64,000 nt of DNA. It comes from Luteipulveratus flavus (GTDB taxonomy: Bacteria; Actinomycetota; Actinomycetes; Actinomycetales; Dermatophilaceae). The notes beneath the pieces are model-generated. The model was given only the letters and a program-made list of their open reading frames with translations. It was not told the origin of the DNA and ran no database searches. The position numbers and the translations under genes are program-made. Below are positions 38,801-45,827 of the stretch, piece after piece (the first letter of the stretch is position 1; the number at the start of each line of letters is the position of its first letter). The stretch spans positions 140,094 to 204,093 of the forward strand of contig NZ_JAROAV010000031.1 in NCBI RefSeq assembly GCF_029439465.1, read 5' to 3'.

Positions 38801-38923
38801 CTCGTCCGGCACGTCCCAGCGCGTCAGCCGCAGCGGCGTGCGCTCGCGGTACAGCGCGGCCGGGAGGTACTCCTGGCGGAAGCGGTGGAGGCGAGATCGG
38901 ATGAAGCTGCTCTGGTCGTGCAT
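35897..38923 (-). CDS. Alpha-mannosidase, glycoside hydrolase family 38
   Basis: A 1008-residue glycosidase. The zinc-binding GHAHIDSAWLWP near 270, the nucleophile aspartate in WLPDSFGYSAALPQL near 385, and TFHWEGIDGTRVFTHFPPVDTY match GH38. A large beta-rich C-terminal part follows, as usual. There is no signal peptide, so it acts in the cytoplasm, probably on mannosides or glycan fragments. No sugar transporter or regulator is beside it. Confidence 0.94.
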   Translation of the reverse strand: MHDQSSFIRSRLHRFRQEYLPAALYRERTPLRLTRWDVPDEPVPFAEAVVAEFVPFVAGAGAESQWGSPWGTTWFHVTGTLPEGWSERADSRVEALVDLGFNAAGPGFQAEATAYDADGRIIKGIEPLNAWVPRHGITPDGRTVDFYVEAAANPYVPENGWFIPTPLGSKATAGRAPLYELRSLDLVLLDVPVWELTQDVQVLAGYLDELPSDSPRVAGIEAALDRMLDAVDPRDLASTAPAGRKALEGALASPAVASAHQVVATGHAHIDSAWLWPTRETVRKCARTFSNVLDLMDEDADLVFACSSAQQLEWIRLTYPELFERIRTRAVEGRFVPVGGMWVESDTNLPGGEALARQLVEGKLFFLEHFGIDTSEVWLPDSFGYSAALPQLVRASGSTYFLTQKISWNDTNRMPHHTFHWEGIDGTRVFTHFPPVDTYTSDLSARDLRRAERQFREKGRTNLSLVPFGWGDGGGGPTREMLAAAHRQADLEGAPRVTLGSPRQFFERAEADYPSPPVWSGELYLEYHRGTYTSQARTKRGNRRSEHLLREAELWATLAAVRAGHDYPYDELQRLWRVVLLNQFHDILPGSSISWVHEEAERNYAEVESAVETIIDESLKAVLEEGDSQIITNAGPYDIAGVPALGGTTGTSARSSATVTSDGRGAVLVGDALRVRVDGRGELTSVLDLLADREVLPADTTANRLQLFEDIPNQWDAWDVNDHYRRNEIELRSDATVTIEDDAVVVTRSISESTVRQRISLSPDGRAVEVDLTIDWHERQRLLKVAVPVDVLAERATSEIQFGHVHRPIHQNTSWDAARFETCAHRWVHVGETGYGVAVANDATYGHDIQRIVTADGVATQVRLSLLRAPQFPDPDADTGRHRMRYSIRPGSSVADAVAEGYRINLPLRRVTGVRAPEPVLTVDEPAIVVEAVKLAADRSGDVVVRLYEAYGSRATGTLRAGFELADAVETDLLEREVERRAVREVTGENVRLQLRPFELVTIRLRGC

Positions 38924-39055
38924 CGGCCCCTCGTACGGTCGGATCGACGTCGGCCGGTCGGTTCTCGGCGTCCGCAGCAGCGTGTCAAAGATTCGTCACG
39001 GATGACCACAACAGCGGCAGTCGTTCTCATCGGCCGTCGCAGCGGGCGTGGCCGC

Positions 39056-39436
39056 TCACCAGCCGACGGTCACCAGCGCGAGGAGGGTGAGCATCGGGAA
39101 GAGGCCCTGGACGGATGCCGCCCGCGCCTTGCTCCGGTCGCCGGCGATCAGCACGACCGCCGCGGCGAGCATGGACGCCGTGGCGGACGCCACGAGTGCG
39201 GTGCCCGCCTCCTGGTGGTCGGTCGCGTGCAGCACGAGCCCGACCACGGTGACGATCGCGAGGAAGAGGTTGTAGAAGCCCTGGTTGAACGCCCACGGGC
39301 GCATGATCTCGGCGTCCTCGTGCGACCGGACGCCGAACGTGCGCATGGTCGCCGGGTCGGTGAACCTGAGCGACTCGATCACGAAGATGTAGACGTGTAC
39401 GAGAGCGGCGAGTGCCGCCGGGATGGCCACCAGCAT
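39056..39436 (-). CDS. DUF1304 membrane protein
   Basis: A 126-residue protein with four membrane helices (AIPAALAALVHVYIFVIES; NQGFYNLFLAIVTVVGLVLH; ALVASATASMLAAAVVLI; PMLTLLALVTVGW). The segment MRPWAFNQGFYNLFLA is characteristic of DUF1304. Function is unknown. The ATG is preceded by GAGGAC. Confidence 0.85.
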   Translation of the reverse strand: MLVAIPAALAALVHVYIFVIESLRFTDPATMRTFGVRSHEDAEIMRPWAFNQGFYNLFLAIVTVVGLVLHATDHQEAGTALVASATASMLAAAVVLIAGDRSKARAASVQGLFPMLTLLALVTVGW

Positions 39437-39499
39437 GGGACGTCCTCGCTCCGGGCGCCGTGACCGCGCCGACTGCAGCCGATGCTAGGGCGAGCGACC

Positions 39500-39991
39500 C
39501 TAGAGGGGATCGATCTCGACCACCCCGGCGGCGCCGGTGTCGTCCAGCGCGTCGAGGTGCTCGGGCAACCGCCTCGGCGAGAAGGTCACCCCCGCCGTGC
39601 GCAGGTCGTTCGGGGACCACCACCGGATGTCGTGGACCCGCTCGGCGGCCAGCTGTTCGGTGGTCATCGCCGGGCGGGGTTCGAACCGCTCCACGACGAC
39701 CGGATGGAAAGTGTCGGTCTGCCCGTCCCAGCCGTCCATGGAGAACAGGTGCGTCTTGCGCCAGACGGCGGGACCGATCGGCGGGTCGAGCAGACCGACC
39801 TCCTCGCCCAGCTCGCGGCGCAGCGCGTCCTCGGGCTGCTCACCCTCCTCGATCCCGCCTCCCGGGCAGGCCCAGAACCCGCCCGGTACGTCGAGACCGG
39901 GCCAGTCGAAGTGCACCAGCAGGACGTGCCGGTCGCGGTCGAGGACGATCGCGCGTACCGCCTGGCGGATCCGAGGCTGCGTGCTCGTCAC
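39500..39991 (-). CDS. Nudix hydrolase
   Basis: A 163-residue protein with a complete Nudix box, GGGIEEGEQPEDALRRELGEEVGL, matching GX5EX7REUXEEXGU near 50-75. It should hydrolyse a nucleoside diphosphate derivative; the substrate is unknown. The GTG start overlaps the stop of the pentapeptide gene (GTGA), so the two form an operon. A longer upstream reading has no Nudix character. Confidence 0.9.
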   Translation of the reverse strand: MTSTQPRIRQAVRAIVLDRDRHVLLVHFDWPGLDVPGGFWACPGGGIEEGEQPEDALRRELGEEVGLLDPPIGPAVWRKTHLFSMDGWDGQTDTFHPVVVERFEPRPAMTTEQLAAERVHDIRWWSPNDLRTAGVTFSPRRLPEHLDALDDTGAAGVVEIDPL

Positions 39992-40569
39992 GAGGCGACC
40001 GGGTCGCTGACGGTGGCACCGGTGAGCTCCTCGACGATCGCGATCGCCTGCCGCGTCGTCAGGAGGGCGCCCTTCATCGCCCGCAGGCGGTCCAGGTCGC
40101 ACGGGCCGAGAGCGGCTCCCCGCAGGTCGGTGCCCTCGAGCCGGGCCTCGAACAGGTCGGCGCCGAGCAGGTCGCAACCGTCCAGGACGCACGACCGCAG
40201 GTCCGTCCCCCGCAGGACGGCCTCGGTCAGCCGGCAGCCGGACAGGTCCGTGCGGGCGAGGGGGGCACCGGTGAGGTTCGCTGCGAACAGGTTGCAGCGC
40301 TCCAGCCGGAAGCCCAGGCCACGCACCGACTCGAAGCTCGCGCCCATCAGGCGGCAGCCGCGGAACGTCGTGTCCGCCAGCAGAGCACCGCGCAGGTCCA
40401 CCCGGTCCATCGTGCAGTCGACGAACGTGACCTCGGACAGGTCGACATCGCGCAGGTCGGCGTCCTGCAGGTCGCACCGGGTCAGCGTCAGGGGTGCTGT
40501 CGCGGCGGCGAGCAGAGCGCGCAAGGAGGCGCCGTCGTACGTCGTGTCCGTGGTCGCGGGGGCGCTCAT
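39988..40569 (-). CDS. Pentapeptide-repeat protein
   Basis: A 193-residue protein made of A(D/N)LXX-type repeats from about residue 30 to 165 (for example CDLQDADLRDVDLSEVTF and TDLSGCRLTEAVLRGTDL), forming a right-handed four-sided helix. Size and fold resemble MfpA/Qnr DNA mimics that protect gyrase, but many pentapeptide proteins have other roles, so this is only a possibility. It is cotranscribed with the Nudix gene. Confidence 0.85.
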   Translation of the reverse strand: MSAPATTDTTYDGASLRALLAAATAPLTLTRCDLQDADLRDVDLSEVTFVDCTMDRVDLRGALLADTTFRGCRLMGASFESVRGLGFRLERCNLFAANLTGAPLARTDLSGCRLTEAVLRGTDLRSCVLDGCDLLGADLFEARLEGTDLRGAALGPCDLDRLRAMKGALLTTRQAIAIVEELTGATVSDPVAS

Positions 40570-40598
40570 GGGGGTGCACTGTGCCACGCCCCGCCGAC

Positions 40599-40604
40599 TA
40601 CGCT
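40599..40604 (+). promoter_or_regulatory. -10 hexamer TACGCT before the low-complexity membrane protein
   Basis: TACGCT fits TANNNT and lies 31 bases before the ATG at 40636, in the 66-base divergent gap. A GGAGGCGAGG ribosome site follows it. The -35 is not clear. Confidence 0.35.
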
Positions 40605-40635
40605 CGATGCACCGCGACATGGAGGCGAGGCAGTC

Positions 40636-41466
40636 ATGGGTTTCCTGGACCGTCTGTTCGGACGCAAGGACCAGCAGGACCAGCAGCAGCCGCAGCAGGG
40701 CTACCAGGCGCCCCAGCCGGGGTACCAGCAGCCGCCCGGCGGTCAGCCGCAGCAGGCCTACCCTCAGCAGCCGTACCAACCGGGCAGCGCCCAGGATGGC
40801 CCGGCACCGGCGCAGCAGCCAGCCGCCGCGCAGCAGCCGCCCCCGGGTAGCGCCGATGCCGACCAGCAGGCGATCCAGCGGTACGAGTACCTCCTTCGTA
40901 CGGCTCCGCCCGAGCAGATCGAGCGTGCGCACGAGGAGGCCTTCGCCCAGCTCACGCCGGCCCAGCGCGCCCAGGTCCTGAACAAGCTGGCGCAGGAGGC
41001 CCCGCAGGAGGCGCCGCGTGACGACTCGCCGCAGTCGCTCGCGCGCAGCGCCACGCGGATCGAGATGCAGCGTCCCGGCACGCTGCAGCGAGCGTTCGGC
41101 AGGCCGGGTCTCGGCGGTCGCGCCGGGGGAGCGGGCCTGTCGATGGGCGGCATGCTGCTGACCAGCGTGGCGGGCGCCTTCATCGGCACGGCGATCGCGC
41201 AGGAGCTGTTCGACAACGACTCCGGCGACGCCGGTCAGGACCAGTCCGACTCCGGTCAAGACCAGTCCGACTCTGGTCAGGACCAGTCCGACTCCGCTGA
41301 TACCGGGCAGGACTCGGGCGACACCGGGGGTACGGACGCCGGCGACACGAGCGCGACCGACGCCGGGTTCGCCGACTCCGGCTCCGGCGGTGGCTTCGAC
41401 GGCGGCGGCTTCGACGGCGGCGGCTTCGATGGGGGAGACTTCGGCGGTGGCTTCGGTGACTTCTAG
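40636..41466 (+). CDS. Low-complexity protein with one membrane helix, unknown function
   Basis: A 276-residue protein in four parts. MGFLDRLFGRK is a basic amphipathic start. A Gln/Pro/Tyr-rich disordered region follows (12-75). A helical section at about 80-145 has YEYLLRTAPPEQIERAHEEAFAQLTPAQRAQVLNKL. A hydrophobic segment at about 172-192 (GGMLLTSVAGAFIGTAIAQ) is followed by Asp/Ser/Gln repeats and a GGGFDG tail. The helical part and Gly-rich tail recall stress-related membrane-associated proteins, but I cannot name a family. GGAGG lies upstream. Confidence 0.7.
   Translation: MGFLDRLFGRKDQQDQQQPQQGYQAPQPGYQQPPGGQPQQAYPQQPYQPGSAQDGPAPAQQPAAAQQPPPGSADADQQAIQRYEYLLRTAPPEQIERAHEEAFAQLTPAQRAQVLNKLAQEAPQEAPRDDSPQSLARSATRIEMQRPGTLQRAFGRPGLGGRAGGAGLSMGGMLLTSVAGAFIGTAIAQELFDNDSGDAGQDQSDSGQDQSDSGQDQSDSADTGQDSGDTGGTDAGDTSATDAGFADSGSGGGFDGGGFDGGGFDGGDFGGGFGDF
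41233..41295 (+). repeat. Three 21-bp in-frame repeats
   Basis: Three head-to-tail copies of a 21-base unit beginning GGTCAGGACCAGTCC encode GQDQSDS three times. The copies differ at only two positions, so expansion is recent. A further run of 15-base GGCGGCGGCTTCGAC units is at about 41386-41445. Confidence 0.85.
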
Positions 41467-41475
41467 GAGGGGCGA

Positions 41476-42354
41476 GTGAGCCCGGTCTACGACTGCTCGA
41501 CGGCCGAGGGCCGGGAGGACGGGCTCGCCGCTGCGCGCCAGGCGCTCGGTGACGGCCGTCTCGTCGTGCTCCCCACCGACACGGTGTACGGCCTGGCCGC
41601 CGACGCGTTCAACCCGACCGGCGTCACCGCGATCTTCACTGCAAAGGGGCGCGGCCGTGACATGCCGCCCCCGGTCCTCGTCCCCAACCACCGCACGGTC
41701 GACGGGCTCGCCATGGCGATGCCGGCGTACGTCAAGCGGCTGATGAAGGAGTTCTGGCCCGGTGGGCTGACCCTGGTCGTCCGGGCACAGCAGTCCCTGT
41801 CCTGGGACCTCGGCGACACCAATGGCACGGTCGGGCTGCGGATGCCGGACGACGAGCTGACCCTGGCCCTGCTCGCGGAGACCGGCCCCCTCGCGGTCAG
41901 CAGCGCCAACCGGACCGGCCAGCCGGCCGCCACCACGGCGACGGATGCGGGCTTCCAGCTGGGTCCGTACGCCGAGGTGTACCTCGACGACGGCCCGCGC
42001 GAGACGGTGCAGCCGTCGACGATCGTCGACTGCACCAAGCCCGACCCGGTCGTCCTCCGGGAGGGCGCGGTGAGCGTCGAGCAGCTGCGTGAGGTGCTCG
42101 GTGACATCCACCTGGTCGCTCCCGACACCGGCGACGACGGACTGAGCGGGGGAGCGCCCCAGGTCCCCGACGGCGTCGAGATCGGGTCCTCCGCCGACGT
42201 CGACGATGCCGGTGAGCCCTCGCTGGGCCAGCACTGGCACGATTCCTCCACGGTGCAGCCGTCACGGTCGTTCGGCAGCTCCGTCCTTCCGCCGGCCGAA
42301 CCCGTCGGCGAGTCCTCGACCGAGTCCGACCCAGCGACAGGTGATCACCGATGA
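41476..42354 (+). CDS. tsaC: L-threonylcarbamoyladenylate synthase (Sua5/YrdC/YwlC)
   Basis: A 292-residue protein. The YrdC domain (1-205) has LVVLPTDTVYGLAADAF and the SSANRTGQPAAT nucleotide site. It makes threonylcarbamoyl-AMP for the t6A modification of tRNAs that read ANN codons. The last 85 residues are acidic, Ser/Pro-rich and probably disordered, and are not the Sua5 domain of longer relatives. It overlaps glyA by 4 bases. Its place after prmC is conserved among actinobacteria except for the inserted block. Confidence 0.93.
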   Translation: MSPVYDCSTAEGREDGLAAARQALGDGRLVVLPTDTVYGLAADAFNPTGVTAIFTAKGRGRDMPPPVLVPNHRTVDGLAMAMPAYVKRLMKEFWPGGLTLVVRAQQSLSWDLGDTNGTVGLRMPDDELTLALLAETGPLAVSSANRTGQPAATTATDAGFQLGPYAEVYLDDGPRETVQPSTIVDCTKPDPVVLREGAVSVEQLREVLGDIHLVAPDTGDDGLSGGAPQVPDGVEIGSSADVDDAGEPSLGQHWHDSSTVQPSRSFGSSVLPPAEPVGESSTESDPATGDHR

Positions 42355-43628
42355 GCACGCCCTTCTACGGTTCCGACTACGACGCACTCGCGCAGTTCGA
42401 TCCCGACATCGCGGGCGTGCTGCTGTCCGAGCTCGACCGGCTGCGCAGCGGGCTGCAGCTGATCGCGAGCGAGAACATGTCCAGCCCGGCCGTGCTCACC
42501 GCGCTGGGCTCGACCCTGTCCAACAAGTACGCCGAGGGCTACCCGGGGCGTCGCTACTACGGCGGCTGCTCCGAGGTCGACAAGGCCGAGACGATGGCGA
42601 TCGAGCGGTGCAAGGCGCTGTTCGACGCCGAGCACGCCAACGTGCAGCCGCACTCCGGCGCCAGCGCGAATCAGGCGGTCTACGGCGCGTTCATGCAGCC
42701 CGGCGAGACCATCCTGTCGATGTCTCTGCCGCACGGTGGCCACCTCACGCACGGCACCAAGGTGTCCTTCTCCGGCAAGTGGTTCAGCGCCGTCAACTAC
42801 GGCGTCGACAAGGAGACCGAGGACATCGACTACGACCAGGTCGAGGCGCTCGCGAAGGAGCACCGGCCGAAGGTCATCCTCGCCGGCGGCTCGGCCATCC
42901 CGCGGCTCATCGACTTCGAGCGCTTCCGCGCCATCGCCGATGAGGTCGGGGCGATCTTCTGGGTCGACGCCGCGCACTTCATCGGGCTGGTCGCGGGCCA
43001 GGCCATCCCCTCGCCCGTGCCGTACGCCGACGTCGTCACCTTCACCACGCACAAGGTGCTGCGCGGCCCGCGCTCGGGCGCGCTGGTCTGCAAGGAGGAG
43101 CACGCCAAGGCGCTCGACAAGGCCGTCTTCCCGATGATGCAGGGCGGCCCGCAGATGCACACGATCGCGGCCAAGGCCGTCAACTTCAAGGAGTGCGCGA
43201 CGCCGGAGTACGCGGCGTACGCCAAGCAGGTCATCGCCAACGCCCAGCAGCTCGCGACATCGTTGGGGGAGAAGGGGATTCGGCCCACGACCAACGGCAC
43301 CGACACCCACCTCTCGCTGCACGACCTGCAGGGCATCGGCGTCACCGGCGCGGACGCCGAGCTGCGCGCGGACGCCGCCGGCATCGTGCTGAACAAGAAC
43401 GCCATCCCCTTCGACCCGCAGAAGCCGAACATCGCCTCCGGCATCCGCGTCGGGTCGCCGTCGGTGACCACCCAGGGCATGGGCACCGAGGAGATGAAGC
43501 AGATCGCCGACCTGATCCACCGCGCGATCACCGAGGGCGACGGCGACCCCGACCACGCCGTCGCCAAGGACGTCCGCGCCCAGGTGACCGACCTGGTGGG
43601 GCGCTTCCCGACGTATCCGCACGCCTGA
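42351..43628 (+). CDS. glyA: Serine hydroxymethyltransferase
   Basis: A 425-residue PLP enzyme that interconverts serine and glycine and charges tetrahydrofolate. Landmarks are LQLIASENMSSPAVL, EGYPGRRYYGGC, and the PLP lysine in TFTTHKVLRGPRSGAL near 234. The ATG overlaps the upstream gene (ATGA), so the two are coupled. A glyA copy between the Sua5 and wecA-like genes occurs in several actinobacteria. Confidence 0.97.
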   Translation: MSTPFYGSDYDALAQFDPDIAGVLLSELDRLRSGLQLIASENMSSPAVLTALGSTLSNKYAEGYPGRRYYGGCSEVDKAETMAIERCKALFDAEHANVQPHSGASANQAVYGAFMQPGETILSMSLPHGGHLTHGTKVSFSGKWFSAVNYGVDKETEDIDYDQVEALAKEHRPKVILAGGSAIPRLIDFERFRAIADEVGAIFWVDAAHFIGLVAGQAIPSPVPYADVVTFTTHKVLRGPRSGALVCKEEHAKALDKAVFPMMQGGPQMHTIAAKAVNFKECATPEYAAYAKQVIANAQQLATSLGEKGIRPTTNGTDTHLSLHDLQGIGVTGADAELRADAAGIVLNKNAIPFDPQKPNIASGIRVGSPSVTTQGMGTEEMKQIADLIHRAITEGDGDPDHAVAKDVRAQVTDLVGRFPTYPHA

Positions 43629-43634
43629 CGATCG

Positions 43635-44738
43635 GTGCGCGAGTACGTCCTGGTCGCGGTCGTCGCGGCCGTGCTCACCTTCGTGGCCACGCCGCTGGCC
43701 CGGTGGATCGCCGTCCGCTTCGGCGCGGTGACTCCCGTCCGCGGCCGGGACGTGCACTCCGTACCCATCCCTCGGCTCGGTGGCATCGCGATGCTGCTGG
43801 GCTTCGGTGTCGCCATGCTCGTCGGCACCCAGCTGCCCTACTTGTCGACCCTCTCCACTCGCGAGGTGGTCGGCGTCCTCGCCGGCGCCGTGCTGATGTG
43901 CGGCCTCGGCGCGGTCGACGACTTCCGTGAGCTGGACGCGCTCACCAAGTTCGCGGGGCAGATCATCGCCGCCGGGGTGATGGCGTTCTCCGGGGTGCAG
44001 CTGCTGCAGCTGCCGATCGGGGGAGTCACGGTGCTCCCGCAGCCCGTGCTCGTCGGGCTCACCGTCCTGGTCGTCCTCGTCACCACGAACGCGGTCAACT
44101 TCGTGGACGGCCTGGACGGCCTGGCGGCGGGGGTGGTGGCGATCGCCGCGCTCACCTTCTTCGTGTGGGCGTACTCGCAGCCGCAGATCAGCTCCGGCAG
44201 CGAGACCCCGAACGTCTTCTCCATCGCGACCCTGGTCGCGGCCGGGCTGGTCGGCTGCTGCGTCGGGTTCTTGCCGCACAACTTCCACCCGGCGCGGCTG
44301 TTCATGGGGGACTCCGGCGCGCTGCTGCTCGGGCTGCTGCTGTCGGCCGCGACGATCTCGGTGACCGGCAACCTCGACCCGGCCAACAGCGACGACCGTC
44401 AGGCAACTGTCGCGCAGTGGCTGCCGCTGGCCCTGCCGGTGGCGATCCTGGCTCTCCCGGTGCTCGACGTCGTGATGGCGATCATCCGCCGGCGGGGCAG
44501 GTTCTCCCAGCCTGACTCCAAGCACCTGCACCACCGGATGCTGCAGATCGGCCACACGCACCGCAGGGCTGTGCTGATCTTCTACCTGTGGTCGTTGTCG
44601 ATCGCGGCGGGCGTGCTCGGGTACGCCTTCCTCCCGGCCGGCGGCGCCACGGCGCTGCTCGCCGGGCTGCTCGGCCTCTCGCTCGTGCTGACCTGGGGTG
44701 TCCCGCGCTGGAGCCAGGCCCGACGCTCGTCGCTCTGA
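43635..44738 (+). CDS. MraY/WecA-family undecaprenyl-phosphate sugar-phosphate transferase
   Basis: A 367-residue membrane protein with about ten or eleven helices. Catalytic acidic pairs appear in GLGAVDDFRELDALTKF and NAVNFVDGLDGLAAGV, with the MGDSGALLLG and KHLHHRML loops of the family. It moves a sugar phosphate, likely GlcNAc-1-P, to undecaprenyl or decaprenyl phosphate to begin cell-wall polymer synthesis. Rfe/WecA holds this place in mycobacteria. The start is GTG. Confidence 0.92.
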   Translation: MREYVLVAVVAAVLTFVATPLARWIAVRFGAVTPVRGRDVHSVPIPRLGGIAMLLGFGVAMLVGTQLPYLSTLSTREVVGVLAGAVLMCGLGAVDDFRELDALTKFAGQIIAAGVMAFSGVQLLQLPIGGVTVLPQPVLVGLTVLVVLVTTNAVNFVDGLDGLAAGVVAIAALTFFVWAYSQPQISSGSETPNVFSIATLVAAGLVGCCVGFLPHNFHPARLFMGDSGALLLGLLLSAATISVTGNLDPANSDDRQATVAQWLPLALPVAILALPVLDVVMAIIRRRGRFSQPDSKHLHHRMLQIGHTHRRAVLIFYLWSLSIAAGVLGYAFLPAGGATALLAGLLGLSLVLTWGVPRWSQARRSSL

Positions 44739-44823
44739 CGCCGGGCCCGTCCGGCTGTCGGCGCCTGCTTGCCCACCATCCGTGCGGGGTCGAGAGGTGG
44801 GGCCGACTGGCAGCGCGTCAGAT

Positions 44824-44845
44824 GCTTGTGATAGTTTTCACAAGC
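44824..44845. promoter_or_regulatory. Crp/GlxR-type palindrome upstream of the ATP synthase operon
   Basis: GCTTGTGA and TCACAAGC form perfect 8-base arms around six bases. The inner TGTGA-N6-TCACA is the Crp/GlxR consensus. The box lies 79 bases before the atpI-like start and about 85 after the wecA-like stop, so it probably marks the atp promoter region. Possible -10 hexamers are TAGTTT inside the box, CACGAT at 44893 and CAGATT at 44904. Confidence 0.6.
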
Positions 44846-44923
44846 GTTCGAACGAACGCCAGATTGCCTCTTCGCGAGGCGCCTTCGACGCCCACGATCT
44901 GTGCAGATTAAGGAAGCCCGACC

Positions 44924-45397
44924 ATGGACTCCGGCCCGAGAGACAACGGCAAGCAGCGCATGGACGCCGTGCCGGTCGGCGATCGTCCCTTCGCCGTGAT
45001 GCTTCGAGCCGGCGCAGTGGCGACGATGATCGCCCTGCCGGTCGTCGTCATCGTCCTTTGGCTGGTGCGGGACGCGAAGGGCGGCGGCTCCGCCGCGCTC
45101 GGCGCCCTGATCGCCATCCTCTTCTTCGCCGCCGGCCTCGCCGTCATGCAGCGGATCGCGGGCGACAACCCGATGACCATGATGGCCGGGGCGCTCGCCG
45201 TCTACCTCGGCCAGATCATCTTCCTGGGCATCATCATTCTGGTGCTCGGCGGCGTCGACTGGATCGACGGCGTGGCCTTCGGCCTGGCGGTCCTCGTCAT
45301 CGCACTCGTCTGGCAGGTGGCCCAGGTCCTCGCGTTCATGCGAATGCGCAAGCCGGTCTACGACTCTCCTGCGGTCGATGACGAGGAGCGGTCATGA
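44924..45397 (+). CDS. AtpI-like membrane protein ahead of the ATP synthase genes
   Basis: A 157-residue protein with four membrane segments (VATMIALPVVVIVLWLV; ALGALIAILFFAAGLAVM; MMAGALAVYLGQIIFLGIIILVL; GVAFGLAVLVIALVWQVAQVLAFM). Position and topology match the AtpI-like proteins that precede atpB in actinobacteria and may aid c-ring assembly. Sequence identity in this group is low, so I give no symbol. AAGGAAG lies upstream. Confidence 0.8.
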   Translation: MDSGPRDNGKQRMDAVPVGDRPFAVMLRAGAVATMIALPVVVIVLWLVRDAKGGGSAALGALIAILFFAAGLAVMQRIAGDNPMTMMAGALAVYLGQIIFLGIIILVLGGVDWIDGVAFGLAVLVIALVWQVAQVLAFMRMRKPVYDSPAVDDEERS

Positions 45398-45430
45398 TGA
45401 GGAGCACCCCCCGTCGTACAGGACACCCGC

Positions 45431-45697
45431 ATGAGCACTCCCGCACCGCACGATCCCGCCGACTCCCGGCCCGCGTACACCGGCCGCTCGGAGACCCGCG
45501 AGTACCGCGAGGCACCGATCCCGGAGTCGGTCGCGTGGACCGTCACCGCCCATCTGATCTCGGGGCCGGTGCTGTACGGCGGCATCGGACTGCTGCTGGA
45601 CCACTGGTTCGGTACGAGCTTCCTCGTGGTCATCGGGATCCTCGGCGGGATGGCCCTGTCCATGTACCTGATCTGGGTCCGGTACGGTTCATCCTGA
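45431..45697 (+). CDS. AtpZ-like small membrane protein
   Basis: An 88-residue protein with two membrane helices (TAHLISGPVLYGGIGLLLDHWFG and LVVIGILGGMALSMYLIWV) joined by the short loop typical of AtpZ/AtpI (GLLLDHWFGTSFLVV). AtpZ proteins are linked to ATP synthase assembly or ion transport. It sits 33 bases after the preceding gene. Confidence 0.82.
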   Translation: MSTPAPHDPADSRPAYTGRSETREYREAPIPESVAWTVTAHLISGPVLYGGIGLLLDHWFGTSFLVVIGILGGMALSMYLIWVRYGSS

Positions 45698-45827
45698 CTT
45701 CCGCAGGTCATGAGCCCTCCCGCAGCGCGTCACCGCAGCGCGGCTCCGATCCTGGGGCAATCGGGTTCACCCCCCACCCGTCGCCCACCCACCCGTCCGA
45801 AGTTCTGCACCAGGTCGAGGAGATCTC

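Noticed and set aside
34774..41466. Prophage or integrative element between prmC and Sua5
   Set aside because: No integrase, phage structural gene, attachment repeat or transposase was found in the block.
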